Positions 38,201-47,998 of a stretch of DNA of 64,000 nt are shown in pieces. The number at the start of each line of letters is the position of its first letter. Position 1 is the first letter of the stretch. The notes under the pieces are model-generated. The model saw only the letters and a list, made by a program, of their open reading frames with translations. It was not told where the DNA came from and ran no database searches. Location: contig NZ_KE386816.1 in the NCBI RefSeq assembly GCF_000428905.1, positions 153,385-217,384 on the forward strand, read 5' to 3'. The DNA is from Brumicola pallidula DSM 14239 = ACAM 615 (GTDB taxonomy: Bacteria > Pseudomonadota > Gammaproteobacteria > Enterobacterales > Alteromonadaceae). The position numbers and the translations under genes were made by a program.

Positions 38201-39109
38201 GTGTTGATTTCAACAATTTCAAGCTCAATAACTAGATTACAAAAGGAAGTCGCTGATCTTTATCACAAGATCAGTCTGGAAGCCAAAAAAGAGTCCGATT
38301 GTGGCAGTAAAATTGGTCAAATCGAGAGAAGCATTACAAAAAGCACTAGTCTTAATGTTTTAAAAAGTAAAAGTGCAGAAATTCAAAGAAAACGAGCAGA
38401 GATTGCTAAGATTCAGGTTAAAAAAGCAGATCTCCATAAAAAGCTATCTGACAGGGAAGGAAAGCTGCTGAAGTTCAAGCAAGATTTGCTAAAAGAAGAA
38501 GAGAAAGAGCGTAAGAAGCAAGCTACCATAGATGATAGAGAGCAAAAAAAACTAACTGAATTAGAAAAAAAACAACAGAGAGTTCAGTTAACATATCAAC
38601 GTCAATTGCAAGCTGAGATTAAGAAAACCGCCAACATGGTAGCTTCTGTTGAAAATTCCGTAAACATGTCACCGTTAGTGTCAAACGATGTTGAATTTGA
38701 CTTATTTATTTCGCATGCATCAGAGGATAAAGATGAGTTCGTTAGACCCCTAGCTGAAACACTTGAAAATATTGGTGTAAAAGTTTGGTACGACGAATTC
38801 ACCCTGAAAGTCGGTGATAGCTTGAGAAAGAGTATTGATCAGGGGTTGGTTAAATCTAGATTTGGCACCGTTATTTTGTCTTCTACATTTTGCTCCAAAA
38901 ACTGGACACAATATGAACTTGATTCGATGGTCGCTAGAGAAATGAATGGGCATAAAATGATATTGCCCATCTGGCATAAAATTACAAAGGACGAAGTTAT
39001 GAATTTCAGTCCAGCACTAGCGGACAAGGTCGCGTTGAATACATCATTACAGAGTATTGAAGAAATCGCCGGTGAGCTTGCTGAAGTCATTTTGAGCGCA
39101 AAGGCATAA
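38201..39109 (+). CDS. Coiled-coil and TIR-domain protein
   Basis: A 302-residue protein starting at GTG 38201 with GGAGAAAGA just upstream. Residues about 1-150 are a lysine/glutamate-rich coiled coil. From about residue 165 a TIR domain begins: DLFISHASEDKDEFV, LENIGVKVWYDEF, RFGTVILSSTFCSKNWTQYELDSM. The Glu in YEL (about residue 237) is the position of the catalytic glutamate of NADase TIR domains. Bacterial TIR proteins of this kind deplete NAD+ on phage infection. The TAA stop forms the start of an attC-like box (CATAACGAGC), so it was a cassette gene. Sensor or signal partners are not seen. Confidence 0.85.
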   Translation: MLISTISSSITRLQKEVADLYHKISLEAKKESDCGSKIGQIERSITKSTSLNVLKSKSAEIQRKRAEIAKIQVKKADLHKKLSDREGKLLKFKQDLLKEEEKERKKQATIDDREQKKLTELEKKQQRVQLTYQRQLQAEIKKTANMVASVENSVNMSPLVSNDVEFDLFISHASEDKDEFVRPLAETLENIGVKVWYDEFTLKVGDSLRKSIDQGLVKSRFGTVILSSTFCSKNWTQYELDSMVAREMNGHKMILPIWHKITKDEVMNFSPALADKVALNTSLQSIEEIAGELAEVILSAKA

Positions 39110-39132
39110 CGAGCACATATTGTTGGACTGAC
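39104..39132 (+). other. Left half of an attC site truncated by a MITE
   Basis: CATAACGAGC directly at the TIR stop codon is a normal left arm of an attC. The right arm is missing, as the IS21-type element begins at 39133. Confidence 0.4.
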
Positions 39133-39377
39133 TGTTCAATTGCGCACCTATGTGATCCACTTAGCACTTTGTTTTGCATCTAATACTGTACCACTTTTTT
39201 AGGATGAGAGCCTCTGTGTTAATTTGTACTTTAAAATGACCCACTATTGCATCGAATATTGAACCACAGAAATAGTACACAAATTGCTGTTCTATCAACA
39301 TTTTCGACTTTTCATGTAGTTCATTAAAACCTACAAACGGTTTCTTAAAGTGGGTCAAATTTGAATGCAAGTCAACA
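39133..39377 (+). mobile_element. IS21-type MITE remnants, composite
   Basis: The left part (39133-39216) repeats the left end of the MITEs at 35214 and 51675 (TGTTCAATTG, then GATCCACTTAG and GCATCTAATACTG-ACCAC). At 39217 a second IS21-like end begins (TGTTAATTTGTACTT) and runs to an inverted end AAGTCAACA at 39377. So one element has inserted into, or recombined with, another. No transposase is present. Confidence 0.5.
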
Positions 39378-39476
39378 AAGATGCTTAACGACCCTATCCC
39401 TTTAGCGTAAAGTAGAGTTAAATTGGAGGTGAAAAGTACAAGCTTTGTAACATACTAGCAAAAGGATGAGCAAAAT

Positions 39477-40289
39477 ATGAGTGAACCGACTCCTGACAAC
39501 TACGAATTCGATGCCGCAGAAAAAGCTGAAAAATATTATTTATTGATGCATCTGGTGAAGAATTTATAAAACGAAAAGGTATAAAAATAAGTTTAGATAA
39601 TGCTAATAAAATCCTCAATCTTCATAATAATCCTGCATTTGAAAATGAGTTATCTATAGAAGTTTCGCCAAGTGTTATCGAAAAAAATGATTTTAACCTC
39701 CTTCCATCTCGTTACGTTCTGTCGCCTGAGAAAAAGCATTTAAATGACTTTTATCGGAGCACCAAACAAAAAGTTAGAGGCTATTGCTGAGCTGATTTTA
39801 CCGCAGGCGATAAAAGATGAAGTGGCTGGCGAAGTTGTATTTCATGAATTTGGGGTGAGTCATGTAAATGATATTGGCGAACTAATTGGTGAAGGTAAGA
39901 AAGTATTAACTAGCTCCCAGATAAGTCGTGCAAATAAACAATTGCTCCAAACTAATGACATTTTAATCGTAAATAAAGTTTCAGTTGGAAAAATTGCTCT
40001 CGTTGAAAGTCCATTACCAACAAACGCGATGCCTAGCCAAGCATTTACAATTGTGTATATTCATAAACATGTCATCAATATTAGCCCTGTTTCGTTGTTT
40101 CAATATTTATTGTCACCACTGGGTCAGGCGCAACTAAAAGCACTTTCTACAGGCGACGCGGTAATTATGATTGGAAACACGGATTTAAGGTTTATACAGA
40201 TACCTGTGTTTAGTGAAGAACAAGCAAAAAAAGCGCAACAAATTAGAAACAGCGTTAAAAACTTAAATAACGAGCTGTTTGAAATATAA
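39477..40289 (+). pseudogene. Decayed type I restriction methylase/specificity gene
   Basis: A normal start (ATG 39477 with AAGGATGAG upstream) is followed by only 30 codons. The frame then jumps at about 39527 to one coding KILFIDASGEEFIKRKG and SPSVIEKNDFNLLPSRYVLS, which resembles the C-terminal part of N-6 adenine methylases. It jumps again near 39745 to the frame with IGAPNKKLEAIAELI and a TRD-like end (LRFIQIPVFSEEQAKKAQQIR). The gene therefore has an internal deletion and at least one frameshift. It precedes the intact hsdMSR operon and may be a relic of an earlier system. Confidence 0.6.
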
Positions 40290-40389
40290 AAATTAACCAG
40301 TTAGATCAATCAAATTGGATTAACAAAGCAAATTATTATTGTTAAAGTAAGCCACAGAATGGACTTGCCGCAATTAAGGAATATCCTCA

Positions 40390-42837
40390 ATGGATCACAG
40401 CGTACATAACAAACTTATCTCTTTTATCTGGACAATTGCCGACGACTGCCTGCGTGACGTATACGTACGAGGTAAATACCGTGACGTTATCTTACCCATG
40501 GTAGTACTTCGCAGATTAGACACATTACTTGAACCAACCAAAGAGGCAGTATTAGAAGAAGTTCGCTATCAAAAAGAAGAAATGGAATCTACTGAACTTG
40601 ACGATGCGCCAATTATTGCTGAATCAGGCTACGTGTTTTACAACACATCAAAATGGACATTGAAAAGCTTATTTGTTACTGCCACAAACAACCAACAAAT
40701 ACTATTAGCCAATGTTGAAGACTATCTAAACGGCTTTAGTGCGAACGTTAAAGAAATCATCGAGTGCTTTAATCTTAAAGCCCAAGTTCGCCACATGGCA
40801 GGTAAAGACATATTACTTGATGTAGTAGAAAAATTTGTCTCACCATATATCAATCTAACCCCACACGACAAAGAAGATCCAGACGGTAACAAACAACCAG
40901 CCCTAACTAACTTAGGTATGGGTTATGTGTTTGAAGAATTGATCCGTAAATTTAACGAAGATAACAACGAAGAGGCGGGTGAGCATTTTACCCCACGTGA
41001 GGTTATCGAACTAATGATCCACTTAGTGTTTGACCCAATCAAAGCTAACTTACCCGACCCGTTGACTATTTACGATTCAGCATGCGGTAGCGGTGGCATG
41101 TTAACCGAAGCACAAAACTTCATTGAAGAAAAATTCCCTATAGAAAACGGTAAGCGTGATATTTATCTATATGGTAAAGAGATCAATGACGAGACTTACG
41201 CCATCTGTAAATCAGACATGATGATCAAAGGAAATGACCCTGAAAACATCAAAATGGGTTCCACACTTTCAACAGATGAATTTGCTGGTAAACGGTTTGA
41301 TTTTGGATTTCAAAATCCACCATATGGCAAAAGCTGGGCTAGTGAACAAAAGAATATTAAAGATGGCGCAGACGTTATCGACTCACGTTTTATTGTTGAA
41401 CTAGCTGACTATTGGGGTAACAAATCGAATGTTGATGCCACCCCTCGCTCTAGTGATGGTCAATTACTATTTTTAATGGAAATGGTAAGTAAAATGAAGC
41501 CAACTGACATTAGTCCGTTAGGCTCACACATTGCTTCAGTTCATAATGGTTCAAGCTTATTTGCGGGGGATGCTGGCTCAGGTGAAAGTAACATTCGTAG
41601 ATACATTATCGAAAATGACATGCTTGACGCTGTTGTTCAATTACCCAATAACCTGTTCTACAACACGGGCATTACCACTTACATTTGGTTATTGAATAAT
41701 AACAAACCAGAACTCCGCCAAGGCAAAGTTCAGCTAATTGATGCCAGTTTGTTATTTAAAAAATTGCGTAAAAACTTAGGTAATAAAAACTGTGAATTTA
41801 CCCCAGAACATATTTCAGACATCACCCAAGCTTATTTACATTCAAAAAATGTTGAACGCCAGATAACAGAAACTGGCGACACTACAGGGATCGCCACGCA
41901 AATATTTAACAACGATGATTTTGGTTATTACAAAGTCAACATTGAACGACCAGACAGACGCAAAGCACAATTTAGAGCTGAGTTAATTGCACCACTTCGT
42001 TTTGATAAAGCCTTACGTGAGTCAATGGAACACATCTACAGTGTACATGGTGATTCGGTCTATGATGCAGGATATTTGAAAGCTAACGACTCAGCCATTT
42101 ACAGTTGGTGTGAAGATAACGACATTAACCTAAATGTCAAAACAAAAACTAAATTACTTGATACCAAAATGTGGTTAAAACTGCTTAATGTTTACCACAT
42201 GGCTGAAGTATTATTGGAAGTGTTTGGCAACAAAGAATATGAAGACTTCAATAAATTTAAAGTTGACGTTGACCTCACAATCAAAAAATACTTGGATGAT
42301 AAAAAACGTCAAAAACAAGAAGCCATTAAAATAACACCTGCCGAGAAGAAAACCATTTTAGATGTTGTAAGTTGGTACGATGAACATGCAGTAAAGGTGA
42401 TTAAAAAGGTTGTTAAGTATAAACAAGAAAAGCTCAATGAATTGTTACATCACTTAGATTGCAAGCAAGATGATTTAGCCGACTTTGGTTACTTCCCAAC
42501 TGGTAGTAAAAATGAGTTTACCGTATTTGAGACAAACTCAGACTTACGTGACGCTGAGTCTGTACCACTAACTTATAACCTTAATAACTACTCTACCAAT
42601 TGTGAAATACATCAATATTTCCTTGATGAAGTTCAACCACATGTTAGCGAAGCTTGGATAAATCTCGACAGCACTAAAATTGGTTATGAGATAAATTTCA
42701 ATAAATACTTCTATCAATACCAAGCGCTAAGATCAATGGGTGATGTGGCAAATGATATTATTAGTCTTGAGCAAAAAGCAGAAGGGTTAATCGCTGATAT
42801 CTTGGGTGTTGACTTAACCCAAGTACAAGGAGAGTAA
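40390..42837 (+). CDS. hsdM: Type I restriction-modification system methylase subunit
   Basis: Adenine-N6 methyltransferase, 815 residues, about 300 longer than the common 500-residue HsdM. The SAM-binding motif DSACGSGGML is at about residue 229 and the catalytic NPPYG at about 309. The N-terminus has the HsdM N-terminal helical domain (FIWTIADDCLRDVYVRGKYRDVILPMVVLRRLD). The long C-terminal extension (from about 520) contains a coiled-coil (KKYLDDKKRQKQEAIKI) and no named domain. It is the first gene of a five-gene operon, with hsdS starting two bases after its stop. Confidence 0.92.
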   Translation: MDHSVHNKLISFIWTIADDCLRDVYVRGKYRDVILPMVVLRRLDTLLEPTKEAVLEEVRYQKEEMESTELDDAPIIAESGYVFYNTSKWTLKSLFVTATNNQQILLANVEDYLNGFSANVKEIIECFNLKAQVRHMAGKDILLDVVEKFVSPYINLTPHDKEDPDGNKQPALTNLGMGYVFEELIRKFNEDNNEEAGEHFTPREVIELMIHLVFDPIKANLPDPLTIYDSACGSGGMLTEAQNFIEEKFPIENGKRDIYLYGKEINDETYAICKSDMMIKGNDPENIKMGSTLSTDEFAGKRFDFGFQNPPYGKSWASEQKNIKDGADVIDSRFIVELADYWGNKSNVDATPRSSDGQLLFLMEMVSKMKPTDISPLGSHIASVHNGSSLFAGDAGSGESNIRRYIIENDMLDAVVQLPNNLFYNTGITTYIWLLNNNKPELRQGKVQLIDASLLFKKLRKNLGNKNCEFTPEHISDITQAYLHSKNVERQITETGDTTGIATQIFNNDDFGYYKVNIERPDRRKAQFRAELIAPLRFDKALRESMEHIYSVHGDSVYDAGYLKANDSAIYSWCEDNDINLNVKTKTKLLDTKMWLKLLNVYHMAEVLLEVFGNKEYEDFNKFKVDVDLTIKKYLDDKKRQKQEAIKITPAEKKTILDVVSWYDEHAVKVIKKVVKYKQEKLNELLHHLDCKQDDLADFGYFPTGSKNEFTVFETNSDLRDAESVPLTYNLNNYSTNCEIHQYFLDEVQPHVSEAWINLDSTKIGYEINFNKYFYQYQALRSMGDVANDIISLEQKAEGLIADILGVDLTQVQGE

Positions 42838-42838
42838 G

Positions 42839-44089
42839 ATGGCTAAGTTAGCAAAAATATCCAAATACGAATCATATAACGACTCTGGAATTGATTGGCT
42901 AGGTGATATTCCAGTAAATTGGGAGCTTAGTAAATTCAAGTTTTGTTTTACGTCATCAAATGCTGGAGAAGTTATCGATAAGTCACATTGGGATCACGGT
43001 GATGAACTTCTATATACATGTAAAAGGACTCCATTTAAATCAAGCTACAAAGGTTTTTCTTTAAAAAGGAAAACTACAAATAATGACTTATTGCTAACTC
43101 GAAATGGAACGCCTTATGTTCATTACCCGAGCGAAGGTTCAATTTATAGCAATGTAGTTCAGCGAGTTAGCATAAAACAGGAACTGGATAGAAAGTTCTG
43201 TTGGTACGCTTTATCTAATTCAGCTCAATATCTCGGTGGGTATGGTGACATAATTGAGAGTTTCAATATGTCTACTTGGAATGAACTATATGTAGCAATT
43301 CCTGATATCGAGTCTCAACTTGATATATGCAAGTTTTTAGATAAAAAAACAGCACAATTAGATGAAGCAATCGTCATCAAACAGAAGCAAATTGATCTGT
43401 TAAAAGAACGCAAGCAAATCATAATTCAACAAGCCGTCACCCAAGGTTTAACCCCTGATCCTCTAATGAAAGATGCTGGTGTCGATTGGATTGGAGAAGT
43501 TCCTGAACATTGGGAAATTACAAGATTCAAAAACATATTCTTTCAAAGTCGACTTCCTGTTAGACAAGGTGATGGCGTAGTTACATCTTTCAGAGATGGT
43601 CAAGTGACTCTTCGCTCTAATCGAAGGCTAACAGGTTTTACAGAAGCGATAATTGAAGGTGGTTATCAAGGAATTCGTAAAGGGCAGCTTGTATTAAATT
43701 CAATGGATGCTTTCGAAGGTGCAATTGGTGTGTCGGACTCGGATGGAAAATGTACACCTGAATATGTTATTTGCGACCCTAAAACAGAAGGTGTCTCCCA
43801 ATATTATTTTGCTTATTTACTAAGGGAGATGGCTCTAGCGAAATACATTCAGGTTATTTGTAATGCAGTTAGACAAAGAGCTGTACGTATTAGATTTAAC
43901 AATCTTGCTTCTCGTTTTATGGTGATTCCACCTTTGCAAGAACAAAATGAAATAGTGCAACATATCCAATCAGAATCAAAAAAAATCGATGCTGGCGTTA
44001 CCCATTTGCAGTCGCAAATAGATAAATTTAAAGAATACAAAGCCACACTAATCAACAGTGCAGTCACTGGCAAAATAAAGGTGATATAA
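42839..44089 (+). CDS. hsdS: Type I restriction-modification specificity subunit
   Basis: A 416-residue protein with two target recognition domains, each ending in a conserved coiled-coil spacer: IPDIESQLDICKFLDKKTAQLDEAI (first) and IPPLQEQNEIVQHIQSESKKID (second). It determines the two half-sites methylated and cut by the complex. The N-terminal TRD begins with YNDSGIDWLGDIPVNWEL, and the second repeats this block (DAGVDWIGEVPEHWEI). It lies between hsdM and the first DUF262 gene with no gap. Confidence 0.92.
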   Translation: MAKLAKISKYESYNDSGIDWLGDIPVNWELSKFKFCFTSSNAGEVIDKSHWDHGDELLYTCKRTPFKSSYKGFSLKRKTTNNDLLLTRNGTPYVHYPSEGSIYSNVVQRVSIKQELDRKFCWYALSNSAQYLGGYGDIIESFNMSTWNELYVAIPDIESQLDICKFLDKKTAQLDEAIVIKQKQIDLLKERKQIIIQQAVTQGLTPDPLMKDAGVDWIGEVPEHWEITRFKNIFFQSRLPVRQGDGVVTSFRDGQVTLRSNRRLTGFTEAIIEGGYQGIRKGQLVLNSMDAFEGAIGVSDSDGKCTPEYVICDPKTEGVSQYYFAYLLREMALAKYIQVICNAVRQRAVRIRFNNLASRFMVIPPLQEQNEIVQHIQSESKKIDAGVTHLQSQIDKFKEYKATLINSAVTGKIKVI

Positions 44090-44090
44090 A

Positions 44091-45884
44091 ATGAAGGAGC
44101 TTGTTTTCAATATTGCCGACATTTTTAATAGTAAAACAACGGGTGGTTGCCTTTCACAATATGAAGCCACTTCGTTCCATATTCCTGCATATCAACGTGG
44201 TTATAAATGGGCAACAGGCCCAAATGGTGCCGTAACCGTTTTACTTAAAGATTTATGGAACGCATTTGAAAAACAAGAAGATGAATATTACCTACAATAC
44301 ATCACAGTAAAACCTTTACAGTTGGCAGCAAATACCAACTATTTAGAAGTGATTGATGGCCAACAAAGGTTAACAACACTCTCTATTGTGTTATCAGTTT
44401 TAAATTTACTACAGCCAGAAACAACAGATGAAAGTAATATTGCTTTAAACAAGCTCGATTACGCTATTAGAAAAAACTTCTTTGGTGAATTTATTTATTC
44501 AAAAAGTAAGTTACGTCAAATTTGTGAAAGTGATTGGGACGCTTTTATTGCTGAAGATATTGAGAGACTAGACAGGCAGGACATATTTTATCTACATGGT
44601 GCTGTTAGCGAATGCGCCAAGTTTTTTAATGAGAAATCCAAAAATCTGAAGGAATTCCAAACGTATCTACTTAGTTTTGTAAAGTTAATTGTTAACTCAG
44701 TAGAGCAGCATATTGTAAGTGAAACGGTCTTTAAAAACCTGAATAGTAATAAAGTACCGTTATCTGAAACAGAGTTAATCAAAGCATTATTTATAACAAG
44801 AGTTGGGCGAGATAGCGTAAAAAGTTCGGATAGCCATTTTCGAGAAGTAATGGAGGTTCGACTTGGTTTAAGTCGATCATGGGAGGATATTCAACAATGG
44901 GCACAAAGCAGCGAGGTAGCTAGCTTTTATTTCGATAATAAACATTCTGCTTTACATGAGTTACTTAATTTAACCGCCATGACGATGGGGGCAAAACCCG
45001 CAGAACTGAGCATTTCTCAGGTATCGTCTGCCAATCCATTGTTTAATTTTTTTTCCCAGCAACAAAGTCATCAAAATGGTTTCGCTAGTTTAATTTTGGT
45101 TCAAAAACAGCTAAAAGATTGGTTTGATACAGATGAAACATATCATTTGATTGGCTTTTGTCGTTTTGCTAAGAACAGTGAATACAAACGGGCAAGCTTC
45201 TTAAAATACTGTTTGGAAATTTCTACAAAGACGGCGTTGAAATCATTTTTGGCTAAGAAAAAGTCAGAGCTGTTGTACGGTGGAAGTGCAGACGGTGATG
45301 ATAAACAAGCTTTACTTACAAACTTAAAATACGGTGGCGATGATAAGCAAATTCATGCTGTATTGTTAGCTCTCAGTGTCTTTCCTAAGAACGTTTCTAG
45401 ACGGTTTGATTTTGACTCATTTAAAAGACAGGACTGGTCTTTGGAGCATATTTTCCCGCAAACTCCTGAAGGAAAAGGGCATTTTTTAAGTGATGATGAA
45501 AAAAACAATATACGAAAAATATTGAATCAAGAGAATGAAGAAGTTGAATTGTTACTGATGCAACATTCTCGCTCAACAGAAGAACAAAAAGTGTATGTTT
45601 CTGCAATTCGAGCCACAGGCAAACTAGATAATATAGGGAACATGTGTCTGTTAACTGGGGGGTGCAATAGCGCATTGGGCTGTATGTTTTTTGAAGGGAA
45701 AAGGCAAAAAATATTAGAGCTAATTCAAGAAGGTAGCTTTGTTCCAAAGCATACCTTTGATGTGTTTGCCAAGATGATTAATGGCTTGGACTCTGATTTG
45801 AAACAATGGTCATTGCTTGATATTGATGCCCATGCAAAATACATTGCCAAAACAATACTAGAAGATATTAAGGACGATTCATAA
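44091..45884 (+). CDS. DUF262/DUF1524 protein (RloF/GmrSD-like) in the type I locus
   Basis: A 597-residue protein. The N-terminal DUF262 domain shows IPAYQRGYKWA (about residue 24) and IDGQQRLTTLSIVL (about 89), the fold of the ParB-like NTP-using half of GmrS. The C-terminal DUF1524 HNH-type domain has LEHIFPQTPEG (about 451) and the later NMCLLTG asparagine block. GmrSD cleaves modified DNA with NTP hydrolysis, and RloF-type genes are known neighbours of type I loci. This copy is nested between hsdS and hsdR. It starts ATG at 44091, one base after hsdS, and its last base overlaps the next gene. The role (defence, or control of restriction) is inferred. Confidence 0.85.
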   Translation: MKELVFNIADIFNSKTTGGCLSQYEATSFHIPAYQRGYKWATGPNGAVTVLLKDLWNAFEKQEDEYYLQYITVKPLQLAANTNYLEVIDGQQRLTTLSIVLSVLNLLQPETTDESNIALNKLDYAIRKNFFGEFIYSKSKLRQICESDWDAFIAEDIERLDRQDIFYLHGAVSECAKFFNEKSKNLKEFQTYLLSFVKLIVNSVEQHIVSETVFKNLNSNKVPLSETELIKALFITRVGRDSVKSSDSHFREVMEVRLGLSRSWEDIQQWAQSSEVASFYFDNKHSALHELLNLTAMTMGAKPAELSISQVSSANPLFNFFSQQQSHQNGFASLILVQKQLKDWFDTDETYHLIGFCRFAKNSEYKRASFLKYCLEISTKTALKSFLAKKKSELLYGGSADGDDKQALLTNLKYGGDDKQIHAVLLALSVFPKNVSRRFDFDSFKRQDWSLEHIFPQTPEGKGHFLSDDEKNNIRKILNQENEEVELLLMQHSRSTEEQKVYVSAIRATGKLDNIGNMCLLTGGCNSALGCMFFEGKRQKILELIQEGSFVPKHTFDVFAKMINGLDSDLKQWSLLDIDAHAKYIAKTILEDIKDDS

Positions 45885-47995
45885 TGAAAACGGGCAAATA
45901 TAATTATCAGGCGCTATTTGTTAATAGATATGTGGAACAACTTGTTATTCCCGAAATACAGCGTGATTATGTTTGGCAAAAACCACAGGTAGAAGGGCTT
46001 TTATCATCAATTGCTACAGACTTTGAGCGATTTCAAAAAGCTGAAATACCTAAAATAGATTCTACCGATGGCAGTGTTGAATTAAAGCAACTAAATAATG
46101 ATTTTGCTGACTTTTATCGACAGCGCAATCATTCTTCTAATATAGGTTTTATTTACGCATATAGTGACCAACAGTATGACGGCAGGTATTTTTTAATTGA
46201 TGGTCAGCAAAGAATTACGACTTTATATTTGGTGCTTTTGTTGCTAGCGGTGCGAACTGGTACCGTTGCTGATTTTGAAAAAAAATACTGCACAAATGGG
46301 TTGCCCAAGCTAGATTATCGTGTAAGAGAATCTGCATGTAACTTCATTCGTCAACTTATTCCATACATTCTTAAAAATTCATATGCAGAGATAAAAGATC
46401 AATATTGGTATTTGAATAGTTATGAAAATGATATCACTGTTAGAAACATAATCAGCAATATTGAGGTTATTGTTGGGTGGCTAGAGTCAAGAGAGTTAGA
46501 CGAGTCCGATTTTTATCTTTATCTGAATAACTATACTGAGTTTTGGTATTTCGACACCAATATAAGTGCTCAAGGCGAGAACTTATATATCTATCTCAAT
46601 GCTCGCGGTGAACAGATGCAAGGTAATGAAAACCTTAAAGCTGAGTTATTGAGTACCTTAGATTCCATGCAAAGTAAAAATGATATGGGAGTCGAATGGG
46701 AAAATTGGCAAGATCTATTTTGGCGAATGCGCACCAAAGGATTAACCAACACTAAAATTAAGGGTCTTAATGCTGATAAAGGCTTCAATGAATTTTTGAG
46801 ATCTATTGCTGGACTAACTATTTATCTTGATGAAACAGCTACTGATTGGGTCGATAAACAACAATCCTTAATACCCTCACAAACGATGTTAGCTCAGGTG
46901 CTAACGCTTGAAACCATTGCAAAATATATAAACGTTTTAAAATTTATTGAAAATCACCAAAAAAGTTTAAATGAGGTTTATTCAAGCTTTGATTGGGTTA
47001 ACCAATTCTTACATGAATTTTGGTCGATATTAAACGTAAGTCGCACCGCTTGGGTAATCGATTATAGTTATGATCGCCTTTCAACTGAACGTCGTCGAAT
47101 GGTATTTCTATGGGGGGTATTTCATTGGGTGGATTCAGCATTAAACGCTGAAGGAAAATTTAGTAATCAGCAAATTTTCCGTGGAATTCGTCAGTTTTAT
47201 CTTCGCTATAAAAATAATGCACGTTCTGTAGCAGGTGATAACGGCGTTAATCAATCAGTACGTAATTTACTTGAAACAAGTTTTATATCGACGAAGTCTG
47301 AAGATGAAGAATATCAAAAGGAACGTTGGTTGGCAGAAATAAGCACCCAAGAAAATTGGGCAGAATTAGAATCATTACTTTGGCAAATTGAAGATCATCC
47401 ATTCAATCTTGATGGTTCTGATGTTGGCTTAATCAACAGCAGTCATTTAATAGACTTTAAAGAGACAGTAACAGCAGATAAACTTCTTAGAATCAAAGAT
47501 ACATTCTACATGTGTTTCCCCCCCAAAAAATCAAAAGACAAAAGTAAGTTTTCTGTTATGCAAAGTTTACTTTTGCATTATGGCCAATTCTGGAGGCAAA
47601 AATCTCCATACTATTACGAAAATTATCAGTTTAATGATTGGAGAAACATTATTCGTTCTCGTACACCTATGTTGACTAAAAATGAATTCAATGTTTTTTT
47701 TAAAGAGTTGGTGGAGTCAGAGTTAACCGTTGAAGAATTACTGGCAGAAAAAAGGGAACATTATGTTTGTGATAATACTGGATCACTATTGGAGCAGTTA
47801 CTTTGGTACAACAATCATTTGCATGAAAAAATGTGGATTGAAGGCAGTTACATCGCACTTTGTGAGTTTTACACAGCAAATAAAGAGGATCTTACATTTA
47901 TTGTGCGTAAGCCATTCTTGAATACAAAAGGTGATTTTAAAGGGGGTAACCCTAGTGAACTGTATAAATTGCTTCCAGAAGATAAAAGGAATTAA
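45884..47995 (+). CDS. Second DUF262-family protein in the type I locus
   Basis: A 703-residue protein, with DUF262 in the first 200 residues: IPEIQRDYVWQKPQVE (about residue 23) and IDGQQRITTLYLVLLLL (about 105). The rest is mostly helical and W/Y-rich, with no HNH motif visible, so it looks GmrS-like, without an obvious nuclease part. It overlaps the preceding DUF262 gene by one base and ends three bases before hsdR, so the two DUF262 proteins and HsdR are probably translated together. It may pair with the DUF1524-bearing protein. Confidence 0.82.
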   Translation: MKTGKYNYQALFVNRYVEQLVIPEIQRDYVWQKPQVEGLLSSIATDFERFQKAEIPKIDSTDGSVELKQLNNDFADFYRQRNHSSNIGFIYAYSDQQYDGRYFLIDGQQRITTLYLVLLLLAVRTGTVADFEKKYCTNGLPKLDYRVRESACNFIRQLIPYILKNSYAEIKDQYWYLNSYENDITVRNIISNIEVIVGWLESRELDESDFYLYLNNYTEFWYFDTNISAQGENLYIYLNARGEQMQGNENLKAELLSTLDSMQSKNDMGVEWENWQDLFWRMRTKGLTNTKIKGLNADKGFNEFLRSIAGLTIYLDETATDWVDKQQSLIPSQTMLAQVLTLETIAKYINVLKFIENHQKSLNEVYSSFDWVNQFLHEFWSILNVSRTAWVIDYSYDRLSTERRRMVFLWGVFHWVDSALNAEGKFSNQQIFRGIRQFYLRYKNNARSVAGDNGVNQSVRNLLETSFISTKSEDEEYQKERWLAEISTQENWAELESLLWQIEDHPFNLDGSDVGLINSSHLIDFKETVTADKLLRIKDTFYMCFPPKKSKDKSKFSVMQSLLLHYGQFWRQKSPYYYENYQFNDWRNIIRSRTPMLTKNEFNVFFKELVESELTVEELLAEKREHYVCDNTGSLLEQLLWYNNHLHEKMWIEGSYIALCEFYTANKEDLTFIVRKPFLNTKGDFKGGNPSELYKLLPEDKRN

Positions 47996-47998
47996 AAA

